Assembly (NCBI GenBank): GCA_964591275.1
Contig: CAZQAE010000031.1
Location: forward strand, 1-57,593
Reading direction: 5' to 3'
Length of the DNA stretch: 57,593 nt
Source of the DNA: G963674685 sp964591275
GTDB taxonomy: Bacteria; Lernaellota; Lernaellaia; JACKCT01
The notes below the pieces were generated by a model that worked only from the letters and a program-made list of their open reading frames with translations, did not search any database and was not told where the DNA came from. This document shows positions 49,501 to 57,593 of the stretch, piece after piece; position 1 is the first letter of the stretch; every line of letters starts with the position of its first letter. A program made the position numbers and the translations under genes.

Positions 49501-51450
49501 TTAGCAGCCGCAACCACTGCCGTTATCATTGTCTTCGCTGGCGTCGCCTTCGTTTTCATCATCGCTCACGTCGTCATCGCTGTTATCGTTCCCATCATCG
49601 TCAGTGTCGTCGTTCGCGTTATCCAATGCGATTCGCAGGCGCGATGGATTCTTCGTTATTATCAAAGCGGAGACTGTAACCAATCCGTTTTCGGCGACGG
49701 ACAGGGTCCCTTCCTGCGTGATTTGGTTATCCGATATCCGCATCAGCGACCATGTGCAAAGCTCGTCGGGCGCCGGCTTGAAATGTTGGGCTCGGCGGAT
49801 TGTGACATCAGCCGTGGATTCGTCAAACTCCGGAACATCATTGGCAAATTCCGATTCGCCAAGCAGATAAATTGTTGCAGCCCATCCATCTTCAGTGTCG
49901 GCAATCGTCTCAGGCTTCCAATCGTAGTAGCCGCCCCACGTGCCATGAGGATCACCGCTTTCCCTGCCTTCGTTGCCGATATCGGGTTGGCGACCGCCTG
50001 TTATCAGGTTCTGATCGTCGTTTGTAAAAGCGGGAAATGACTGGTTGCGTCGAAAGCGAGACATGTCCTTCGGCTCAAGACGCGGGCTTTCGAACCAATG
50101 CGTTTCCACCCAATTCCAGATGTGGTCGCGCTGATCCCAAAATATATGAGCGCCCCATTTTTCGGTTTCCATTTGTTGGAATGCCTCTACCTCAAGTTCC
50201 CAATCCATGAAAAGGTCCTGTTTTCCCACGACAATGCGCATGAAGGGCATTTCTTCTTGCTCGTGGAGCAAAGTCAGTGGCCAATACCAATCACGAAGTC
50301 CGATGCCGCCGGGCAGATTGGTTTTCAGATTTTGGTCGATTTCTCCCTGCATGAAAACAGCCAGAGAGAATACCGTCCCTTCAAAGGGCATGACGAAGCT
50401 CGTCAGTGCGGCATATTTATTGGGATTTCTCTTCACGGAAAACATGGCGCCGCTGCCGCCACCGGACACACCCAAAATGGAAAGCCGATCAGGATCGATC
50501 TGCTCATTGGCCAGGAGCCAGTCGAGAATAAAATCCATGCGTCGCTGCGTATAGTCGACAATGATCGCGTCGTCAGGCGGAAGCTCTCCCGGCAATTCAA
50601 AACGGTTGTATTCGGACCAATAGCCGAACCAGCGCGTGGGCTCGGGCCATACGCCAGAACCCAGCGCGGTTGTTTTACTGACAAAAAGACAATCGTCGAG
50701 GGAAACGATGAAGCCGTCTTCAAAAGTTGTCTTGATGCCGATACGATTAGTGGAGCCCTTGCCGAAACGAAAGTAATTGCTAAGACCGCCGCCGTGTAGC
50801 GCCATGACCGCGGGCATCGGTCCGGCCTTGCGTCCGTCTTCGGGTTCAAAAACCGCGAAGACGTGTCCCGTTCCGTTGGCGTGATGGTTGCCCATGACCG
50901 GATAATCGCTTCGCCCGTCGTCGTAGTTTTCGCGGCCATCAATCCAATGCGCGTAGATTGAGTATTCCTGGCCTAATTCGCTAACGCCGCTAAACTGCGC
51001 GTGGCACTGAACGGGGCCGAGGCTTTGCGTGATTGGGCCGATAGAATTTTCCGTGCTGATTTCGCTTTCGCCGTTTTTGACGACGGCAAAGTACTCATCG
51101 GATGCGGTATGCGGCGTATAAACAAAGAGCGCCTCGCCGCTCTCAAGGGAATATGCGCCGCCGTCGCCTTCAGGAATTGTCCATGTCGCATTGTTTTGCG
51201 CCAACTTCAGGCGCTTGCCCCTCCAATCCTCGGGGAAAATTCGACCGGTTAATTCGGCGGTTTCAAGACTCTCGATAGGCGCTTGCGACACGTAAACATC
51301 GTAGGTGAATGGCTCGGGTGATGTTTCTTCCCAAATGAGCCAGGTCTGCCCGTCTGCATTTACGCCACGCAGGTTTGCTTGCGAAAAAGCCGGCATTGGC
51401 GCGAAGAGAAACAGCGTAATAATAAGCACAAAATACCAAAAGAATTTCAT
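49501..51450 (-). CDS. Secreted alpha/beta hydrolase with acidic tail ending GCGC
   Basis: From ATG 51450 (AGGA five bases upstream) the 649-residue protein has a signal peptide (MKFFWYFVLIITLFLFAP, AFSQA cleavage). A fibronectin-like part may cover residues 25-150. The central hydrolase domain has the HGGG oxyanion motif at 219-222 and the nucleophile Ser329 in GVSGGGSGAM. Candidate Asp is in GKQDLFMDWE and His in DQRDHIWNW. The final 45 residues are almost only Asp, Asn, Glu, Ser and Gly (DDTDDDGNDNSDDDVSDD) and end GSGCGC. Such a tail looks like an anchoring or sorting tag. The substrate is unknown. The gene stands alone. Confidence 0.75.
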   Translation of the reverse strand: MKFFWYFVLIITLFLFAPMPAFSQANLRGVNADGQTWLIWEETSPEPFTYDVYVSQAPIESLETAELTGRIFPEDWRGKRLKLAQNNATWTIPEGDGGAYSLESGEALFVYTPHTASDEYFAVVKNGESEISTENSIGPITQSLGPVQCHAQFSGVSELGQEYSIYAHWIDGRENYDDGRSDYPVMGNHHANGTGHVFAVFEPEDGRKAGPMPAVMALHGGGLSNYFRFGKGSTNRIGIKTTFEDGFIVSLDDCLFVSKTTALGSGVWPEPTRWFGYWSEYNRFELPGELPPDDAIIVDYTQRRMDFILDWLLANEQIDPDRLSILGVSGGGSGAMFSVKRNPNKYAALTSFVMPFEGTVFSLAVFMQGEIDQNLKTNLPGGIGLRDWYWPLTLLHEQEEMPFMRIVVGKQDLFMDWELEVEAFQQMETEKWGAHIFWDQRDHIWNWVETHWFESPRLEPKDMSRFRRNQSFPAFTNDDQNLITGGRQPDIGNEGRESGDPHGTWGGYYDWKPETIADTEDGWAATIYLLGESEFANDVPEFDESTADVTIRRAQHFKPAPDELCTWSLMRISDNQITQEGTLSVAENGLVTVSALIITKNPSRLRIALDNANDDTDDDGNDNSDDDVSDDENEGDASEDNDNGSGCGC

Positions 51451-51589
51451 AAGCATCCTAAAGTATGCCCCGTGAGAGAACACGGCAACCCTATCAGTTC
51501 CGTAATATTTTTTCACGAAGGCGCCAAAAGTGAAACGACGGAAGATTGCACGCTTGCCTGTCTTTTGCGAACTTGCTAGTTTTCAGGCG

Positions 51590-53785
51590 ATGAAAATAGG
51601 CATCAGGCACATAATTTTAATCCTTGCAGCCGCCGCCTGCGGTTTTGGAATCGCCAACTGGTTGGATTCCGGCGATATTCAATTTGACAGAGGCAATATC
51701 CACAGGACGGGCAACACCTCATTTCACAATTCAAGGCTTGTGATGAGGCCCGGTTCAACTCTCCTGCTGGAATTGAGCGAAGCGAAAAATCAACGTTCTT
51801 GCATCATCACACTCGATATTGATTTTGCGGATAGCAAAGATTTTGCGATTGTCGCCAGCGGGACAGATGGCAATACAACGCTGGTTGACGCTGATATCGG
51901 CCTGGGCCTTATTTCAGAATATGAAGAAGGGCTGATGGAAATTGGCTTTGAAAATGAGCGTGTATTTGTGCAGTTGGACGCTTGGCAAATTCGTGAGATG
52001 CCATATGACAGTTCAAAGTTACGCTCACTGATAATCGAGGCAAAAAACAGCGAATTATCCATCGGCGGACTCTCGGCTGTTGCAAGGCATTGGGAGGATT
52101 ATAGTCCGATTCAAACATCGATTCTGATCGATCTGGACTTTAAAACGACCAAGGCGATGACGAAACATAAGGCGCTTATCGTCGCGCTATCAATCCTTAT
52201 GGTTTTGGTATACGGCCCTGTCGAAAAATACTGGGTATATATGTTCGCAAAACCGCACCCCAGAGCCCTGCAAGCCAGTCAGGCATTTGCCTTTACGCTT
52301 CTGGGGGCAGGGTTGACTTTGGCGGCGGCGACAAGTGTTTTCGAAGGTACACAGAACCTATTCCTTCTTGGCTTTTTATACCACAGATTGCGTTTTGCCA
52401 TTTTTCGCACCGACCTTTGCGTTGCTTTGAGAGCTTCGCCGCTAACGACGCTGTTGTTTCTCTTTTCAACGATTGGCGCATCTTTTTGCGTTGCCCTTGC
52501 GTTTCGAAATATTGGCGCCTCTCAGCCAACGGCTCTTGTCGCGGGTCTTTGCACCACGTCGTTTTTTATTGCGCTTGCCGGAATATATTCGCATTTTCAA
52601 AAAATGAACTTTACCGTCGGGCTTGCATCCGTGGGGTGGGCGGGTGTGCCGATGACCCTGGCTCTGATTATTCCGGAGTTTCTTCCATTCGGTGTTTTGG
52701 CTCTTGCCTGGCCTGCTGTCGCCAAACGAAAATCAATGAAGTTTGCGGGGCCCATGATGCTTTTTGTCGCGCTGATGGCTTTCCCCGCGACGGAATTAAC
52801 CATCAGGGCGAATGTCAATGAGCATCTTCTGCGACCGGCAAACCTTTCCCCGGAATTTGAAGAGCATAATCTTCTCTTTTATGCGCCGAGAAATATCTTC
52901 CAATATCGGCAAGATTACCTGACCCGCGATAATTATATAGTGGAGGCATTAAACCTGCGTGGGGGCGCGGTGTCTTTCAAGAAACCTGAAGGTGTTTTTC
53001 GAATATTGGTTCTTGGCGGCTCTAATGCGTGGGGCGACGGAATTGCCGATCCAAAGGATACTTTCAGCGGACGGCTCGAAGCTATTCTCAATGAAAAACA
53101 CGCACCGCAAAAATTTGAGGTTCTCAACGGTGGAGTGCGTGGTTACAACGGTTTTCAAGTCATGGTGTTTTTCACGCAATATGCATACAAGTTCAATCCT
53201 GATCTCGTGCTGCTCTACCTGAACCGCAACGACGTTGTGAGCTTGCGCGGAATTGAGCCGCTTCGTAAAATGCTGGAAAAGAAAGACAAGGCATGGGGCC
53301 TCGGCGGAGTAAAAAAACTTTTCAGGGGTTTTGCGTTCTATAATCTGATGACTAGGCGCTTAGCTCGTGCGCGCAGCGAATTTGAAGTGATGACCAATAT
53401 TGAAAAGGCGACCTTGCTCGATGTCAATCCGCCGGAAGATGTCAAGCGAAACATGCATGACATCATTGAAAAAGCTGCGCTAATTGGCGCCAAATCTGTT
53501 GTTGTGTCCGAGTTTTGGGGGTCCATCTGGAAGGAGCAGACTGTCGAAGAGCGTTTCTTTACGGTCAGAAGCGCAACGCAGGAGTTGGTAGCAGAGCTGG
53601 GCGTGCCGTATTTTGACGCCTATACGTATTTCAGAAACAATTTTGAATTGCGGGATGTCGCATTTCGTCACGACTCTGTGCACATGACGCCGTACGCGCA
53701 TGAGATGCTCGCCAAAAAATTGTATGAATTTCTCTATGAAAATTCCCTGTTCCCGCGCCGCGAGAAGAGCAAGAGTCTGGAATAG
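51590..53785 (+). CDS. Large membrane-anchored SGNH hydrolase
   Basis: The 731-residue protein (ATG 51590) starts with a signal anchor, then a periplasmic beta-rich part (about 40-180), six to eight membrane helices (about 190-410), and an SGNH domain at the C-terminus. Block I is FRILVLGGSNAWGDG with Ser478 and GGSN instead of GDSx, as in the protein at 12161. LNGGVRGYNGFQVMVFF is the glycine block, LVLLYLNRNDVVSL the next, and HDSVHMTPYAHEMLA near the end carries the catalytic Asp-x-x-His. The plan suggests O-acylation or de-acylation of an exported glycan. A GTG at 51530 is an alternative start. It does not belong to a visible operon. Confidence 0.75.
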   Translation: MKIGIRHIILILAAAACGFGIANWLDSGDIQFDRGNIHRTGNTSFHNSRLVMRPGSTLLLELSEAKNQRSCIITLDIDFADSKDFAIVASGTDGNTTLVDADIGLGLISEYEEGLMEIGFENERVFVQLDAWQIREMPYDSSKLRSLIIEAKNSELSIGGLSAVARHWEDYSPIQTSILIDLDFKTTKAMTKHKALIVALSILMVLVYGPVEKYWVYMFAKPHPRALQASQAFAFTLLGAGLTLAAATSVFEGTQNLFLLGFLYHRLRFAIFRTDLCVALRASPLTTLLFLFSTIGASFCVALAFRNIGASQPTALVAGLCTTSFFIALAGIYSHFQKMNFTVGLASVGWAGVPMTLALIIPEFLPFGVLALAWPAVAKRKSMKFAGPMMLFVALMAFPATELTIRANVNEHLLRPANLSPEFEEHNLLFYAPRNIFQYRQDYLTRDNYIVEALNLRGGAVSFKKPEGVFRILVLGGSNAWGDGIADPKDTFSGRLEAILNEKHAPQKFEVLNGGVRGYNGFQVMVFFTQYAYKFNPDLVLLYLNRNDVVSLRGIEPLRKMLEKKDKAWGLGGVKKLFRGFAFYNLMTRRLARARSEFEVMTNIEKATLLDVNPPEDVKRNMHDIIEKAALIGAKSVVVSEFWGSIWKEQTVEERFFTVRSATQELVAELGVPYFDAYTYFRNNFELRDVAFRHDSVHMTPYAHEMLAKKLYEFLYENSLFPRREKSKSLE

Positions 53786-54006
53786 ATTATTTTTTTTAAG
53801 GGAAGATGTGATGTTGCTCTTTTTTTGTTAGAGGCTACTGAATTGAAAGAACAAATCCGGGATAGATCTCATTAAAAGCTCAATCGCGGATTTCCGATGG
53901 AAAATGGGCTCAAGTATGGGGGCATCGAGCCGATAGGAAAGACAGGGGTTGCGGTTTTTAGGGTCGGGGTATTGAGCGACGCGCATTGATGGGCAAGGAG
54001 GCCGGA

Positions 54007-54234
54007 ATGCAGGTTAATACTGTTGAAAATGCTCTCAACGGGATGAACGAAGCTCGGGAAACAGTGCAGGAGGCCGCCGCTCGGATTGCGAGTCCTGATT
54101 CTGAGCAAGGTGGTCGGGATATTGTCGAAGACATTCTTGACTTGCGATTTGGCAAGCACATGCTTGAGGCCAACGCTCTTGTGTTGAAAAACGAGATGGA
54201 AATGCAGGACACGGTGATCGATATTCTTGCCTAA
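54007..54234 (+). CDS. Miniature flagellar-rod-like protein
   Basis: The 75-residue protein has AAGGAGG five bases before its ATG, an unusually good site. Its N-terminus (NTVENALNGMNEARETVQEAAARIAS) resembles the start of flagellar rod and hook proteins (A-L-x-G-M-x-x-A). Its C-terminus (DIVEDILDLRFGKHMLEANALVLKN is longer than I quote fully, EMQDTVIDIL) resembles their end (E-M-V-x-x-I-x-x-x-x-x-Y-E-A-N-x-x-V-x-x). The whole central domain of FlgC/FlgG/FlgE proteins is missing. No other flagellar gene is near. It could be a small regulator or coiled-coil filament. The function is not known. Confidence 0.65.
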   Translation: MQVNTVENALNGMNEARETVQEAAARIASPDSEQGGRDIVEDILDLRFGKHMLEANALVLKNEMEMQDTVIDILA

Positions 54235-54385
54235 ACCTTCATTTTATTACGCTAGGTCAGGCTGTGGGCCATCGTGGCTGCGCAGAAAAGACCTGACGTG
54301 ATCCCCTCGCGGTTTCGATTGTGGTTTGTATTGCAACTTTTCCGAGATTTCACCACATTTTTAAGCATTTATTCGTTTGGCTGTG

Positions 54386-54414
54386 TTGACGAAGCAACCG
54401 GCTTTATTTATCAT
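54386..54414 (+). promoter_or_regulatory. Promoter of the oxidoreductase operon
   Basis: TTGACG (54386-54391) and TATCAT (54409-54414) are 17 bp apart, about 100 bp before the first codon of the gamma-subunit gene. Confidence 0.6.
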
Positions 54415-54512
54415 CCGCCACGCCAGGGGCATTCGCTACGCCACTGGGCCGAGTTCATGCAAAAATGGATGGATTGCCCATTCATCTTCAAAACGAGGTC
54501 GATAAATCAACC

Positions 54513-55067
54513 ATGATTGAAATTCGATTCCACGGACGCGGGGGGCAAGGCGCCGTGACCAGCGCCGAATTGCTGGCCAACGCCGCGATTGCCGAGGGCA
54601 AATGCGCCCAATCTTTTCCGTCATTCGGGCCGGAGCGTCGCGGTGCGCCCGTGCTGGCTTTCGCCCGTATCAACGAGACCAAAATTTATTTACGGGAGCA
54701 GGTTTATGAACCGGATATTGCGCTGGTTCTCGATCCGGCCTTGCTGGATGTTCTAAATGTCGCCGAAGGGATGAAGCCTGGTGGCATCATTATTATCAAC
54801 TCAGCGCTCGACCCCGACGAATTGCGTGCTGAGCGGGATTTCCCTTGCCAGGTGGCAACGGTGGATGCTCAGAAAATCGCTCTGGAAGTTCTGCGGCGTC
54901 CCATTGTCAACACCACCATGCTTGGCGCCGCCATCAAAGCACGCTCATTGGTGAATCTGGAATCCATGAAAGAACCTTTGGACAACCGATTTGGTCCTAT
55001 TGCAGCGCGCAATTACAACGTCATGGAGCGGGCCTGGAATGAAATCAAGATCGGAGGTGCGCGATGA
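54513..55067 (+). CDS. porC: 2-oxoacid:ferredoxin oxidoreductase, gamma subunit
   Basis: This enzyme complex cleaves a 2-oxoacid with CoA to acyl-CoA, CO2 and reduced ferredoxin. The gamma subunit has 184 residues here: [20 protein letters not shown] at the start is the family signature, followed by [19 protein letters not shown] (the Gly-x-x-x-x-R-R-G segment) and LVLDPALLD. The ATG at 54513 is the first position matching the family; the ribosome site is distant (GAGG, 14 bases). The stop overlaps the next ATG (ATGATGA region, 4 bases). The substrate, pyruvate or a branched-chain oxoacid, cannot be read from this subunit. Confidence 0.93.
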
Positions 55068-55378
55068 TGAATACGAAACCTACGTGCGCGGAACTTGAAC
55101 TTGGCGCCGCAGTGATCACCCCCGGTTCCGCCAGGGAATACGAAACAGGTGATTGGCGCAGTTTTTACCCCATCACCGATGAACAAAAGTGCATCGCCTG
55201 CGGTGTTTGCTGGATTTTCTGTCCCGAGGCGAGCCGAATTCTAGTGCCTCGGAAAAATAAAGGCTCCGCTCTGACACCAAACTTTTATGATTTCGATCCC
55301 AAATATTGCAAAGGATGTGGCATTTGCGCCCAGGAATGTCCGACGCACGCAATAAAGATGGCGCAGGAGGAGATATGA
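55064..55378 (+). CDS. porD: 2-oxoacid:ferredoxin oxidoreductase, delta (ferredoxin-like) subunit
   Basis: The 104-residue subunit carries electrons from the TPP site outward. Two 4Fe-4S clusters are shown by CIACGVCWIFCPEA and CKGCGICAQECPTHA. A 40-residue extension with YETGDWRSFYP precedes them, as in other delta subunits. It overlaps the gamma gene by 4 bp and the alpha gene by 4 bp (ATGA). Confidence 0.95.
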   Translation: MMNTKPTCAELELGAAVITPGSAREYETGDWRSFYPITDEQKCIACGVCWIFCPEASRILVPRKNKGSALTPNFYDFDPKYCKGCGICAQECPTHAIKMAQEEI

Positions 55379-56568
55379 TCGACATCAGCAAACGCCAGCG
55401 AATTGGCATAGAGGTTAGCATCGCTCACGCGGAAATGGTAAGATTATGCCGTCCCGATGGCATTGCCGCCTATCCCATTACGCCGCAGACCCACATTGTC
55501 GAGCATCTGTCCGAGATCGTAGCCGACGGGGAACTGGATGCGGAATTTATTCCGGTCGAGTCCGAACACTCCGCGATGAGCACTTGCATCGGTTTATCGG
55601 CCACCGGTTGCCGAACTTACACGGCGACTAGCTCTCAGGGACTCCAACTGATGAGCGAAATTTTGTTTATTGCCTCGGCCATGCGTTGTCCTATCGTGAT
55701 GGGCATCGTGAACAGGGCCATGTCCGGGCCTATCAGCATTTGGGGCGACTTGTCGGATATCATGGCCAATAGGGACGTCGGTTGGATCCAAATCTTCGGC
55801 AACAACGGGCAGGAGGTTTACGATTTGACGCCCTGTGCTTTTAAAGTTGCCGAAGATCATCGGGTTCTTCTGCCGATTGGCCTTAATCAAGATGGTTTCA
55901 CACTCAGCCACGTCGTAGAGCCGCTGGAGACTCTCACGCAGGATGATGTGAGTTCCTTCCTGCCGCCCTACGAGCCGAAAATGCGATTGGATCCCGATAA
56001 TCCGATCATGATGGGACCGGTGGGCAATGTGGAAATTTTCACCGAGGCGAAAAAGGTGCACGACGACGCGTTGGTGGCTTCCCGCCTAGTCATTGATGAA
56101 GTGTTTGCTGAATTCGGCGAAAAATTCGGACGGAATTACAAAGCCGTCGAGGAATATAAAACCGACGACGCCGACACCTTGATCCTGACCATTGGGGGTA
56201 CGCTCGGAGAAACGGGGCATGTCGCCGTCGATCATCTTCGTGAGCAAGGCAAAAAGGTCGGGCAGGTGCTTTTACGTGTCTGGCGTCCTTTCCCCTTTGA
56301 AGATATCCGACGAATTTTGGGTGGTCGAAAATTGGTCGTTGTGTATGATCGGGCCATTTCGCTGGGCGGTCCCGGCGGTCCTGTGGCCAGCGAGATTAAG
56401 ACCGCCCTGTATGGGCAGAAAAATGCGCCGCCGATCTTGTCCCTGATTGCCGCATTGGGAGGAAGAGACGTGCGCTGGAAACATATCGTTGAGCAGGTCG
56501 AGCAGGCATCGAAGGATGTCGGCACGGGAAAACTGCCTGATTATCAGATGGTGGGGGTGCGTGAATGA
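55375..56568 (+). CDS. porA: 2-oxoacid:ferredoxin oxidoreductase, alpha subunit
   Basis: The 397-residue alpha subunit binds the pyrimidine part of TPP and part of the substrate. Family marks are IAAYPITPQTHIVE near residue 25, EFIPVESEHSAMSTCIGLSATG, TATSSQGLQLMSEILF, and the C-terminal domain with RVWRPFPFEDIRRIL and VYDRAISLGGPGGPV. The ATG at 55375 has GGAGGAG upstream. Arg-Trp-Pro-like residues suggest pyruvate or oxoacid specificity, but this is not decisive. Confidence 0.95.
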   Translation: MIDISKRQRIGIEVSIAHAEMVRLCRPDGIAAYPITPQTHIVEHLSEIVADGELDAEFIPVESEHSAMSTCIGLSATGCRTYTATSSQGLQLMSEILFIASAMRCPIVMGIVNRAMSGPISIWGDLSDIMANRDVGWIQIFGNNGQEVYDLTPCAFKVAEDHRVLLPIGLNQDGFTLSHVVEPLETLTQDDVSSFLPPYEPKMRLDPDNPIMMGPVGNVEIFTEAKKVHDDALVASRLVIDEVFAEFGEKFGRNYKAVEEYKTDDADTLILTIGGTLGETGHVAVDHLREQGKKVGQVLLRVWRPFPFEDIRRILGGRKLVVVYDRAISLGGPGGPVASEIKTALYGQKNAPPILSLIAALGGRDVRWKHIVEQVEQASKDVGTGKLPDYQMVGVRE

Positions 56569-57551
56569 ACCCGAAAACCAATGCAAACTACAATGTGTTC
56601 GCATCGCGCTTGATATCGAAAGATGAGATTTTTACACCCGGACATCGCGCCTGCCAGGGATGCGGACCCGCCATTGCCCTGCGTATGATTACTAAGGCCA
56701 TCGGTCGCAACCTGATCGTTGTCAACGCAACGGGCTGCATGGAAATCATCGCTTCTCCGTATCCATATTCCGCATGGGAAGTGCCTTGGATTCATGTGGC
56801 TTTTGAAAACACCTCGGCGGTGGCCTCGGGCATTGAGGCCGGGATAAAAGTTCTCAAGAGAAAAGGGCGATATTATACAAGTGATGAAAAGATCACCGTT
56901 CTGGGCATCGGCGGCGATGGCGGAACAATGGATATTGGTCTGCAGTCACTCTCCGGCGCGTTGGAGCGCGGCCACGACATGTTGTACATCTGCTACGACA
57001 ATGAAGCCTACATGAATACCGGGATTCAACGCTCCTCGGGAACGCCGATGGGTGCCGCTACGACCACAAGTCCATCGGGCAAGGCCAGCCAGGGCCAGAA
57101 TACCTGGAAGAAGGACTTTGCTGAAATTTGCATTGCCCATGACATTCCCTACGTGGCCACGGCTTCCATCTCACATCCGATGGACCTGATGGCGAAGGTG
57201 AAAAAGGGCGCGGAAGCATCCGGCCCGGCTGTCTTGCACGTATTTGCGCCCTGTCCGACAGGCTGGAGGGTTGGCCCGGAAATGTGCATTCGCATGGCTC
57301 GTTTGGCCGTGGAGACCGGCATATTCCCGCTCTATGAATACGAAGATCATCAGTACAAAATCAATGTCGAACTCGACAGTCTGCGCGATGTTACGGAGTT
57401 TACAAATCATTTCGAAAAACGTCCCTACATGGAGCAACAGGGGCGGTATCGCCACCTGAAAGGCGATCAGGATATGGTTGAAGAAATTCAACATCAAGTC
57501 GCCGAACGCTGGGAAAGACTTCAGGCCAAAGCTGCTTTGGGAGGAAAATAA
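56565..57551 (+). CDS. porB: 2-oxoacid:ferredoxin oxidoreductase, beta subunit
   Basis: The 328-residue beta subunit binds TPP diphosphate and a 4Fe-4S cluster. The TPP motif is GIGGDGGTMDIGLQSL followed about 30 residues on by YDNEAYMNTG. Cluster cysteines are CQGCGP near residue 30, Cys in NATGCMEI, and a Cys in the segment VFAPCPTGW. ATG overlaps the alpha stop by four bases. With gamma, delta and alpha it makes a complete four-subunit enzyme. TAA overlaps the ATG of the next gene by one base. Confidence 0.95.
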   Translation: MNPKTNANYNVFASRLISKDEIFTPGHRACQGCGPAIALRMITKAIGRNLIVVNATGCMEIIASPYPYSAWEVPWIHVAFENTSAVASGIEAGIKVLKRKGRYYTSDEKITVLGIGGDGGTMDIGLQSLSGALERGHDMLYICYDNEAYMNTGIQRSSGTPMGAATTTSPSGKASQGQNTWKKDFAEICIAHDIPYVATASISHPMDLMAKVKKGAEASGPAVLHVFAPCPTGWRVGPEMCIRMARLAVETGIFPLYEYEDHQYKINVELDSLRDVTEFTNHFEKRPYMEQQGRYRHLKGDQDMVEEIQHQVAERWERLQAKAALGGK

Positions 57552-57593
57552 TGAGCGAAGTTTTTGACGCCAAGGTTGTCGACGGATTCATTG
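57551..57593 (+). CDS. Start of a further gene, cut by the window edge
   Basis: GGAGGA lies before the ATG at 57551, and 14 codons (MSEVFDAKVVDGFI) remain inside the window. It overlaps the porB stop by one base, so it belongs to the same operon. Too little is visible to name it. Confidence 0.6.
   Translation, partial: MSEVFDAKVVDGFI

Noticed and set aside
1..57593. CRISPR arrays, rRNA genes, phage or plasmid replication genes
   Set aside because: No regularly spaced repeats, no rRNA-like sequence and no integrase or replication protein were seen.

Overview
The window comes from a Gram-negative bacterium that can live anaerobically. Envelope genes (apolipoprotein N-acyltransferase, a BamB-like lipoprotein, a FadL-type outer-membrane protein, several lipoproteins) show two membranes. 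A glycyl radical enzyme, a tungsten-type aldehyde:ferredoxin oxidoreductase and a four-subunit 2-oxoacid:ferredoxin oxidoreductase show oxygen-sensitive metabolism. Secreted proteins with runs of acidic residues, one ending in Gly-Cys-Gly-Cys, together with a DivIVA-domain protein and a DUF1844 protein, recall Deltaproteobacteria-like lineages (in the old broad sense) and deep relatives. That placement is an inference, not a proof. UGA is a stop codon here: a release factor 2 gene carries the classical autoregulatory frameshift at UGA.

Layout. 1-6400 (minus strand): a heat-shock operon in the order dnaK, hsp20, cbpA/dnaJ-like, grpE, DUF1844, htrA, ending at a strong terminator. 6400-16200: a Sel1-repeat protein, a polytopic membrane protein overlapping an SGNH hydrolase, ilvE, an SGNH plus FGE-sulfatase-fold fusion, then on the plus strand a yfgM-bamB type pair. 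16300-16900: an isoprenylcysteine methyltransferase-like membrane enzyme. 16936-28698 (minus): ten tightly packed genes that look like one catabolic operon: SCP2-like protein, PadR regulator, two NAD(P)-dependent dehydrogenases, glycyl radical enzyme, two CoA-transferase subunits, MmgE/PrpD, acyl-CoA dehydrogenase and AOR. A divergent V4R-domain protein sits across a shared promoter region that holds two related operator-like palindromes.

30100-32903: lnt and prfB. 33000-36500 (minus): an AT-rich pair of genes unlike the neighbours, then a beta-helix protein whose predicted promoter has 14 consecutive cytosines between its -35 and -10 boxes, the arrangement of phase-variable promoters. 36800-41741: a FadL-like porin, a large Ig-like lipoprotein and an anchored protein of unknown role. 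41777-49041: membrane and glycosyltransferase-like genes, a DivIVA/YggU/peptidase-MA operon, an enoyl-CoA hydratase, two very small genes and a lysophospholipid-acyltransferase-like gene. 49100-54234: a transposase remnant, a secreted hydrolase with an acidic Cys-terminated tail, another membrane-anchored SGNH protein and a miniature flagellar-rod-like protein. 54386-57593: promoter and genes for a 2-oxoacid:ferredoxin oxidoreductase, cut by the window end just after the beta subunit.

The best candidate for an undescribed system is the 16936-28909 locus. Its glycyl radical enzyme has the radical glycine, the active cysteine and the neighbouring glutamate, but it lacks residues I associate with polyol dehydratases. 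No activating enzyme is encoded anywhere in the window. The accompanying enzymes fit production of an aldehyde or acid, CoA activation and beta-oxidation-like steps. The substrate cannot be read from sequence alone.
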